From: Gentiana macrophylla
Taxonomy: Eukaryota; Streptophyta; Magnoliopsida; Gentianales; Gentianaceae
Assembly: GCA_026214975.1 (NCBI GenBank)
Contig: CM047817.1
Coordinates: 61,536,407 to 61,600,406 of the forward strand
Direction: 5' to 3'
Length of the DNA: 64,000 nucleotides
Numbering within the stretch: the stretch's first letter is position 1; each line of letters begins with the position of its first letter. A program made the translations under genes and the position numbers. The notes beneath the pieces are model-generated. The model was not told the origin of the DNA and searched no databases. It worked only from the letters and a program-made list of their open reading frames with translations. Shown here one piece after another: positions 55,536-64,000 of the stretch.

Positions 55536-58117
55536 TGTGATACCCCGTAAATTCATGAAAAGGGCATTCATGTCATTTTTTGGGTATTTATCGAGTATCG
55601 TATTTTCCCGAGCAAATAAGTTATTATAAGTGTTGTATTACAAGATTATATCATTGGATTAATATAACACATTGATTTATCTTTAACACACATCAAGTTT
55701 CATTATCATCACCCTTACACCTCATGCTTGCCACCTCTTGTAACACTATCACACCCCCACCTATCAAACCTACACCTACACCTTCCACCTTACCACACCC
55801 AAACCCTTCCACCTAGCACTTCTCTACAACCTCCACCTCATGCTAGCTTTCTCTACATTTCCCACTTACCCACCAAACACCTAACATTTCACATTTATCT
55901 ACACAAATCACCCATAAGAACTCTTGCAAGAAGTTTCATCAAACACCATCTCTCCACCTCCAAGTTCTAACACCACACTCTTGCACAATGATACACCTTT
56001 TCATCAACTTGTTGGCAAATATTTGAAAGAGAACTAAGAAAGAAATTTTGAAAAGAACTTGTAGAAGAAGAGGGTTATCATTAAGGATTTCATCATCTTC
56101 TCCTTTGGATTGTAGATTGCTCATCTCAAGAGGAGCAACAAGAAGGAGACAACATCTTGGTTCAAGAATCTCTTGCTTTGGGTATGTTTAAGAAACTCAT
56201 CCATCCAATTCCTAAGCTTTTGGTGCTCTTGGTTATTAAATATTTAGATGTTGTAGTAATTCTCTAGAATATTATCATGTTGTAGACATTGAAGAAGAGG
56301 CTTAGAGCTTTTGACTTTCTTCAAACTAAGAGCTTGAAATCAAGTCTGGCTTGAAGATTTTGGAGCTTTAACTTGAAGTGCTTTGAGGTAGGATGATGTT
56401 CTCATTGAATCCATCTTGTGTTAATTCTTGTTGTAGATGTTGAAATATGTATCGTAGACCTTATATATTTATTATAGACTTTACACAATGTTTTAGACCT
56501 TGGAAATCATGTTCTAGGACTTGGTACAAGAATTTAGAGCCTTTGCATGTGTAGGATGTTTTGCCTTGAATTGGAGCCTTAAATCTTGTTGTAATATTTA
56601 ATTCATATTTTAGAACTTATTTATTATATTTATACATGTTTTAGGAAGGTTTGGGATGTGTTTTGAGTGATGCATGTGTGAGATTTCCCTTAGAAATGGC
56701 CTTAGAAAAGTTGTAGATTTTTGGCTGTTCAGGGTGCTCAGGCGTATGCTTGGAGAAGACAAGCACACGCTTGTCCTGAGCAGAGAGTTTAAATAATTTA
56801 CTGAGAGCTCAAGAGCATGCCTGTGTAAGGCAAGCACACTCCTGGACTGAGCAGAGAACTCAAGCGCATGCCTGCTAAGCACAAGCGCACTCCTATACCC
56901 TGTTTTGTGTGAAAAATGTATTTTTGACACCTTTTGAGCATGTTTAGTGTAGATACCTTTTGTGGATTGTTGTAAAGTTAATGTGAGTGTTCTAGTGGCT
57001 TTGGCTCCACACCGTTACTTACGGGAGCATTGGAACACGAAACATTTGGCCTTACGAGGTGTTGTTCCGGAATGGCAACACCATACTTGTTATACGACAC
57101 AGTTAGGGGTTCGGTTTCTTGTGGATTTGGCTCAGCACCTTGTGGAGACCCTCTGCGGGGAGAAACTCGGGATCATTGGAAACCTTATACCTTAGCCTCA
57201 TGGATATTGGATTAGAATCCGGTATTTTTGTGACACGTGCTAGGTAGCGTAACATAGAGTTGTCTAAGGTCTAGTAGTCCATAGAAGCCTTTTTATGTCC
57301 AATGAACTTAGGTGGTTAGTTTAAACAATTAAATACGTATTTTAGAGTCTAAAAGATAAAGCATACTAGCCCTTGGTGAGGCATGTTTCCTTTTCGCAAC
57401 CGGGAGTCGGACTGCACTTGATCCGGGATCATGCCATATGAGGGGTTGAATATGTCGTGGTGCATTCTCACCATGCAAAGTGCCATTGGACTTTTATGCA
57501 ACACATAATCTTGTATTGTTGAGTATTACTAGCCGGGCTAGTAGAGGGAACTGAGATGTTGAACATACGTGGCTCGTTTGTTACATACTCGTTATTGATA
57601 TCTCGTGTTATGATCCCGTTGAGTATATCTGTTTGTTGTTGTTGGATTCAATGCTTCTGCTTCCTACTAAGTAATGCTCGATTCGTACCCCGATTTATAT
57701 TGTTCCCACCCCAAGAAGGTGTTGCAAGTTACGAGGAAGTGTACGAGGACTTCGAGGAATGATCCCATGTTGATCCGGTTGATCTTTTGTTGCTACTTTA
57801 TTCTATATTCCGCTATGTATTATAATAACTACCTCGTACCTTAGTTGTAAAACTTTATAAGGACAAGTGTTGTAACCTTTTGGATTTGTGGAATTTCGTT
57901 GTACTCTCAAACTATAAATGTTGTTTTGGTTTCGACATTTGGTTTTCCTATTCCACCCTAGACTTGTATATAATCCCGAGTTGTTTTAATTTCCATAATT
58001 ATACTCTGATGTTGTATTTGTAAGGCTTACGTATATAAGTCGCTATAAATACGAGTTATATATGTGCGGGCGTTATTTTTCGGATAAGGAATCGGTGTTT
58101 TGAAACGGGACATCACA
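55536..58117 (+). repeat. 3' LTR of the Tekay element
   Basis: 2582 bp, TGTGATACCCCG...GGGACATCACA, followed by the duplication TGCGA. Alignable throughout to 11226-13800 with scattered substitutions and small indels. Confidence 0.93.
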
Positions 58118-58894
58118 TGCGACTTGGGATATTGTTCATTTTGTGTTTGTAACTTTTGATGGGAGACTTTACGGTGTTAAAAAGAAGCTGCATAGTGTGG
58201 CCAGAGGTAATGGTTTCAATCCATGGAATATGAGATGTATGTAAGGCCTGGCCCTTCGTCGAGATTGTATAAGCGAGATGCTTCGATTAACCAGACTCAC
58301 CAATTTTGTGTTTGTAACATCTAACATGAGTTAAGTTATGAGTTCACTTGTATGGTTTTTTGGCATTACGGATGAAAAAGTCTTGGTATACAGGAGCTAC
58401 TATATGGCGAGAGGTTTCATTTTAATATGATGATGCAATCATCCATTATTTTAGCTCGAAAATGTCTATGAATGAACCGAGATCACCTTGAATTCTGGCC
58501 AGAGATTTCATTTTTTATCAGAGGTTTCATTTCGGTGTTGTCTTTGAAATTTTTAGATTTTTTTCAAATTTTTTAAAGCATTTTACATGGGAGGAAACCC
58601 GTCTCGCCCGAAACGTTACCGATACGCGACAATTCATGTGGATCTGAGTGGTCTCCGAGTCGGTGACCGAGACCGCGACTTTGAACCATGCCTCCAAAGC
58701 TTCCATGGGCGTGCTATGACCTCCTTACCTCCCCCATTGTTGCGGGAATCCTCCATCGACTTGCCGTAAACATCACATTTCTTCCCTATGTAAGATGTAG
58801 ACGAAGAACTACTCGGAAAATCATTTTGATTCTTATAGACCTTGATTATTTTTCTCTTTCTCCACCACCACCACCTTTCTCTTCTTCCAAAATC

Positions 58895-58994
58895 NNNNNN
58901 NNNNNNNNNNNNNNNNNNNNNNNNNNNNNNNNNNNNNNNNNNNNNNNNNNNNNNNNNNNNNNNNNNNNNNNNNNNNNNNNNNNNNNNNNNNNNN
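58895..58994. other. Assembly gap (100 N)
   Basis: Exactly 100 N, the conventional length for a gap of unknown size. Frames that run across it are not real evidence of coding. Confidence 0.98.
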
Positions 58995-59749
58995 AAAGCA
59001 TTTCCTATCGCATTTCCTCTTACATATCTCCGATGTGTGCTGGTAGAGCTTATCTTATACAGCTCCTACGTTGGACGCCCCTCAATCAAATAGCCTTCTT
59101 GTTCGTTGTTTGGGCCAAGTCCTGGGACACTAAATTTCCTTTATTCTTTCTATTGCTTCTATGTATTTCGTGAGTCTAGTTTTTCTCTAATGTATGTCAA
59201 GATCTCGGTCATGTAGGCGTGTCTGCATCTCGCCCATCGACATAACCTCCTACTAGACTTCTCCACGCAACGTGTTTCGCCCACGGCATGGCCTGATTGA
59301 TCGCTTTAGTCGGTGTTGTCGTGTGTTTAGAGTTTTTCCTACCACCATGGTTTATGGTATTTTGTGGGTATTTTCTTCCGAGATATTTTGGCTATGTGTT
59401 TTAGATATTTCGCTCAAAATATTGGCGAAAAGTGTGGTGTTTTCTGTGCGTGTTTGTAGCGCTAAATGACCAAACTTTTCTTATTACTCAAGATCTAAAA
59501 CTGACAAAAGGTGTATAAACCAACCAGGTATTAATGATGACTTCAAGTGTAGTTTGCAATGAATTTGATGATTCTTCTGTATGTTGGTTTAGATGTAGGA
59601 GAGAAGCGTTCCTCTGGCCGATTATCCTGCAAGATCAAAGCTTGTCTTCACCGATGGAGTCAAGGCCAGAGTAACTCGCTTCAGAGACCGTGGAAATCGC
59701 CTTTGTAAGGGAAAAAGCGATTTCAAAAGTCGAATGATGATGTTTTTTT

Positions 59750-59766
59750 CCCCGGTAACGGAGCCA
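59750..59766 (-). other. Primer-binding site of the minus-strand LTR
   Basis: The minus strand reads TGGCTCCGTTACCGGGG, the Athila/Tat tRNA-Asp-type site with two changes, five bases inside the LTR edge. Confidence 0.75.
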
Positions 59767-59771
59767 ATCGA

Positions 59772-60366
59772 TGTTGGCACTTAACAATCATTTGCGTGTA
59801 TCGTTGTTTATTCGAGGATAAGAGGCTTAATGTAGATTGATTTCTCCCATGCGTAGTATGGTAGTGATAAGAACACGGGCAAATGAAAGCGTGTTTGTAG
59901 CTAATGTGTCGAGTGAGTCGACAAATTTAGCGTAGAGTGTATCCGCTTAGTATAGATCTTGATTTTTGTAGATTACTTTTCTATTACATTTGTGATCCCA
60001 TATTTATAGGCAAATACTAGGTCGGTTTACTGCCTCATCGATAAGACAATTAAGTATGCATGCAATACAAAGTTGTCCCAGCTACCATTAGGATGGACTA
60101 GCCGGGATTGGCTAGTCGGATTTGATAAGCACGGCGAGCGTAGCAACGGTAACAAGCCGACTCATTCGTGGCCTTGTCTTGGAATCATCTTGACCATATG
60201 GGTAGAAATCACACGGAGAGGTGGAGTCCGGTTTTATGACTAGCGGGACAGTTCCATCTTAATGCAATAAGTTGCCCGGTTAGTGGAACAAATGGATGTA
60301 GGAGGAGAACGAGGCCCAATGTCTATGTTAATGGGCTATGATAATAGGCCCAATCTGGGATGAACA
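59772..60366 (-). repeat. Tat/Athila-type 5' LTR, minus strand, truncated element
   Basis: On the plus strand TGTTGGCACTTAAC...GGGATGAACA, so ends are TGTT...AACA. Minus-strand TATA box CCTATAAATATG lies at 59998-60009, with GGGCC-rich text near its start. A primer site follows on the inner side, but no gag or pol lies to the left; only ~200 bp of leader-like sequence (to ~59570) may belong to it. A second copy is not in the window. Confidence 0.65.
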
Positions 60367-61100
60367 GTGACCTCATTCGTATTCGGGCATATCGCCTATG
60401 ATCTGCGGAATTGGAAATCTGACGCGGATAAAGATATGTATATAATGAGGCTTAGCGATGTCATGTCTTTCATAATCTAATCTGGCAAAAAGCGTTTCCT
60501 CCTCTCCTTTATTTTCCTTTTCTTTTCGGGTCTATATTCAAGCAAATGGCTTGAGGTACTATCACCAGAGCTAAACCACAGCCCAAATGCAAAGCAAATC
60601 GCCCAAATTACCTCTTCCGATCAATGTAAGATTTGAATACCATGTGACCTCTTGACACCCCACAAACAAAGACGTGATTTTTTTGCCTTTTCTTTTTTGA
60701 ATTTTTAAGTTCCTTCTTTTAGATTTTTTTTTTTTGACTCACTTCATAATAAAGTAGGTGAAGAAAGACTTATTTAATGGTAAATAAGATTTAATGTGAT
60801 GTTTATTTTTGGGGTAAGTGTTATTATCAAAATCATGTGTTCAATTTCACTATGCAATAAATGTAAATATATTTTTCAAAGAAAATTATGGTAAATATAT
60901 ATATTATTTATTATTTAGGATAATATATATGTATATATATTATCTATATATAATATATGTAGGAGGGATTTAACCCAATTACCCTCTTGACCCGCCTCCA
61001 TACCCGTAAAATATGAAGGAAAAAAAACTCACCGTAATTAGAAGAAATCGGCTACCTTAATTAGAAAAATCAATTAAAATTAAAATTCCATAATAAATAC
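60367..61100. other. AT-rich stretch without genes
   Basis: Short CT-rich segment near 60500-60530, a TA-rich stretch at 60890-60960, and no frame worth reporting. Confidence 0.5.
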
Positions 61101-61151
61101 CCAATCTTCCCAAGATCATCATTCATCTCATTTCAATTAAAATTTGATTTT

Positions 61152-61320
61152 CCAATCTTTCCAAAGCTCACATTCATCTCATTTCATATTAGTAAATTCG
61201 GCCTAAGAACATTGTAAGAATTTAAATTTGATTCACCCAACATTCATCTCATTTCATATTAGAAAATTCGGCCTAACAACATTGTAAGAATTTAAATTTG
61301 ATTCAACAATTCCATCGGCA
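61152..61320. repeat. Direct repeat of ~75 bp
   Basis: CATTCATCTCATTTCATATT followed by AGAAAATTCGGCCTAACAAC and AACATTGTAAGAATTTAAAT occurs twice in tandem with small changes. The core CATTCATCTCATTTCATATT also recurs near 61420 and 61640. Confidence 0.7.
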
Positions 61321-61719
61321 ACTCACTTCATTCAACCATTGCAGGGTATGATTTCCTAATCTCATTTCAATTACAAAAATCAATAAAAATTTGATTCAAC
61401 CATTCCATTGGCATCTCACTTCATTCATCTCATTTCATATTTTTGTTATTTTTTAGTGTTTAAGTCGAAAATCATAACCATTCCATTGTCATCTCACTTC
61501 ATCCAACCATTGCAAGTGCACAAATTTTTGATTTATGCTTTTAATTTTATTTTACATATTTTGGTTATTGTTTTAGGTTTAAGTCAAATCATATTGCTAA
61601 GGTGCTATAGCTTAATTTTGTTATTTTTTCAAATAAAAATCACATTCATCTCATTCCATATTAGAAAATTTGGCATCTCAATTCATTCAACTATTCCATC
61701 GACATCTCGCTCATATCAA

Positions 61720-62440
61720 CCATTCCATTGACATTTTGGCATAAATAATGGCGGATTTTTTTAAATTTTGTTTCTATTCCATTAAGCATTCCGCTTAATA
61801 AATGGCTGATTTTTTTAATTTTTTTCCTTTGTCATTCTTTATATGTACTTCTGATTTGTGTGGCAGTATATCTAACTCCGTGGGGCAAGGTAATAATTTT
61901 ATCGGATTTGCATTTTAATTTTATTTGTATATATTTTTGTTATTTTTTGTGGTTTTAATTGAAAATCAAATTGTTAAGGTTTAGGCTATTTTTTTGTTAT
62001 TTTTTTTCAAATAAAAATGTCGGAATTTCTATTCCATTGACATCTCGCTTCATTCAACCATTCCATTGACATTCGCATAAATAATGGCGTATTCTTTTAA
62101 ATTTTGTTTCCATTCCATTGGCATTCTGCTTAATAAACTGGCGGATTTATTTTTAAATTTTTTTTCCTTTTGTTTCTTTATATGTACTTGATCAGTATAT
62201 CTAACTCCTGCAAGGCACAATTTTATCTGATTTGCATTTTAATTTTATTTGTACATATTTTTGTTATTTTTTAGGTTTTAGCGTGAAAATCAAATTGTTA
62301 AGGTTTAGGCTATTTGTTTTTGTTATTTTTCAAATAAAATGTCTGAATTTTTTAAATATTTCTTCTTTTGTCATTCTTCATATGTAGTTAATTTGTGTAT
62401 TCATCTAGCTCCTTGGAAGGTAAGAATTTTTGATTTATGC
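61720..62440. repeat. Tandem repeat of ~335 bp, two copies plus partial
   Basis: CATAAATAATGGCG starts units at 61740 and 62076. GTATATCTAACTCC recurs at ~61867 and ~62195, and a partial third unit (CATCTAGCTCC) is near 62402. The text AAATCAAATTGTTAAGGTTT ends each unit and a similar AAATCAAATTGTTAAC appears at the window end. Confidence 0.7.
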
Positions 62441-62639
62441 GTTTTAATTTGATTTGTAAATATATAGATTTTTTCAGTGGTTTACGCTTAAAATCATTGT
62501 TAGTGTTTAGCTAATACTTTTGTTATTTTATCAAATAAAAAATAACGCATGATTTGTTTTAATATTTTTTCTACAAATTTTTGAATTTGTGTTTTAGTTA
62601 TTTTTTGTGGTTTAAGTTGAAAATTATATTATTGTGGTT

Positions 62640-63940
62640 TAGGTTAATTTAACAAAAATTGGAATAATTTAAAATATAGACCTAATATATCATTTAATAC
62701 AAAATATTCTCATATTAAATACGTCCCTATAAATTAGCTTTATATACTAATTAATATCAAATATTTTAATTTACTTATACTTAACGCGTAAATATCACAT
62801 TAAGTTTTTTTTTGAATGGCACAATAGGTTATAATATTTACTAAATGATAAATTTAATTTTACCAATCAATTAAAAATACTCTAACATTAAATGACATTT
62901 TGATAAATATATAAACTCAAGTGATGTCATTTACTACTAAATATCGAGATATTAAATACATCCCTTATAAATTATCCATCCCAAATAATTCAAATATACT
63001 TAAATTTATGTCACTTAATGTGAAATATTTTTTAATTAATGTATAATATTTAATAAGTAATATAGAAATTTGATTTTCTACTAAATACCCTCTCACTCCA
63101 ATCATACTACTTACACTTCACATTAATCAAGCAAAATTTGACTTTTTATAATTTAATTTTCCTAATAAATAATCTATCTCTCCAATAACACTATTTACGC
63201 TCATACTTATTACAAAATTTGACTTTAACAAAATTGATTTTTCTAATAAATAATATATCTCCAATCACACTCAATTACGTGTCACACTAACTACAAAATT
63301 TAAATTTTTACAATTTGATTTTCGTAATAATAACCTCTCTCCCATCACATCACACTAATTATGGGTTCACGGATTAAAAAATTGACTTTTTAAATTTTGA
63401 TTTTCTAATTATGTAGAACCATTAATGATAAATACGATTATAATGATATTTATAGTATGCAATCGTTGATTGAAATCGTAATGAATCATAATTAATTGAA
63501 AAATACTTAAAAATGAATAGTCGGAAAATTCAATTCATTAGGTTATAGTAATATTTACTAAATGATAAATTTAATTTTAACGATCAATGAAAATATTCTA
63601 ACATTAAATAACATTTTGATAAATATATAAACTCAAATATGTCATGTAATACAAAAAATATTGAGATTTTAACTACATCCCTTATAAATTATTCATCCCA
63701 AAATAATTTCCTGATATTCTTAAATTTACGTCACTTAACGCAAGTATTTTTCACTAAAGTATAATATTTAAAAAGTAATATACCTAAATTCGATTTTCTA
63801 CTAAATATCATCTCACCCAATCACATTACTTACAATTCACAATAATTACAAAATTTGACTTTTAAAATTTGATTTCATAATCAATAACATATCTCTCCAA
63901 TGACACTATTTAAAGTCATTATCGATGGGGCTTCACACTT
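62640..63940. repeat. Degenerate AT-rich direct repeats
   Basis: Segment 62827-63215 (TACTAAATGATAAATTTAAT, then CATTTTGATAAATATATAAA) is repeated at 63546-63935 at roughly 80-85 percent by eye. A shorter related copy is at ~62680-62760. Between them ~75-bp units starting AAAATTTGACTTT recur at about 63133, 63215 and 63294. Confidence 0.65.
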
Positions 63941-64000
63941 ATTACATTTTAGCTAAAAATCAAATTGTTAACTTCACAATTTAGGCTATTTGTTTTTGTT

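Larger units (their letters stand above)
11226..58117 (+). mobile_element. Tekay-type chromovirus (Ty3/Gypsy), interrupted by nested elements
   Basis: Long LTRs (11226-13800 and 55536-58117) starting TGTGATACCCCG and ending CATCACA, flanked by the perfect 5-bp duplication TGCGA (11221-11225 and 58118-58122). A primer site follows the left LTR and a purine tract precedes the right one. The interior is split at 16653/54679 by Athila copy A. A chromodomain after integrase and the long LTRs place it in the Tekay/Del lineage. Without insertions the element would be about 8.9 kb, short for the lineage because gag is mostly missing. Confidence 0.93.
58118..59771. other. Flanking DNA without a recognised gene
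   Basis: Just right of the Tekay insertion, VHFVFVTFDGRLYGVKKKLH (58133-58192) followed by GTGGCCAGAGGTAATGG looks like an exon with a donor. To the left of the Tekay element TATTTTACAGGT (11210-11221) looks like an acceptor, so the element may have landed in a gene. The rest has short frames only. A few CpG-rich stretches (58590-58690, 59270-59340) have no recognisable content. Confidence 0.3.

Noticed and set aside
58688..59173. A 161-codon frame crossing the N gap
   Set aside because: About a fifth of it is N; neither side resembles a protein.
61408..61731. A 107-codon hydrophobic frame
   Set aside because: It lies in tandem-repeat AT-rich DNA and reads through repeat units.
1..64000. 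tRNA or rRNA genes
   Set aside because: None seen; tRNA-like matches are only the primer-binding sites of retrotransposons.

Overview
The window is plant nuclear DNA, almost certainly from a flowering plant. It is AT-rich and contains four plant LTR-retrotransposon lineages (Tat, Athila and Tekay of Ty3/Gypsy, plus Ty1/Copia), a CACTA transposon and hAT-like sequence. I could not narrow the species from sequence alone, and no intact host gene was recognised. A run of 100 N (58895-58994) marks an assembly gap.

Left part (1-11225). Bases 1-4949 are the 3' half of a Tat-lineage Ty3/Gypsy element: an additional (archaeal-type) RNase H, integrase, a tandem array of ~57-bp units, then an antisense spliced ORF on the minus strand. 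An LTR (about 4950-5494) follows. A decayed Copia element (5495 to ~7785) comes next, then a small, young LTR element with near-identical LTRs and unrecognised ORFs (7864-10418), a tail of unknown origin, and a fold-back element (11008-11180).

Middle part (11226-58117). This is one nested structure. A Tekay chromovirus (plus strand, 2.6-kb LTRs, target duplication TGCGA) was split in its integrase by Athila copy A (16654-54678, plus, duplication CAGCC). Copy A was then split in gag by a second Athila of the same family, copy B (20465-34723, minus, duplication TCCTT), and in its 3' LTR by a 9.4-kb CACTA element (44421-53838, duplication GTT). The CACTA carries a small hAT-like element (51101-51624). 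Every level keeps a readable target-site duplication, so the order of events is certain except that B and the CACTA cannot be ordered relative to each other.

Both Athila copies share one layout: LTR, tRNA-Asp primer site, gag, protease/RT/RNase H/integrase, a small ORF of unknown function, a spacer, a ~500-codon ORF in the env position, a 3' UTR with two polypurine tracts, and LTR. Most reading frames are broken. The exceptions are the 501-codon ORF3 of copy B and ORF2 of copy A. The family also carries two sets of cis elements that known genes do not explain: clusters of a GGACG-NN-CGTCC dyad and a pair of covarying stem-loops downstream of pol and ORF2.

Right part (58118-64000). A stretch without recognisable genes is followed by a minus-strand Tat/Athila-type LTR with its primer site (59772-60366), then 3 kb of very AT-rich DNA made of degenerate tandem repeats that continues past the window end.
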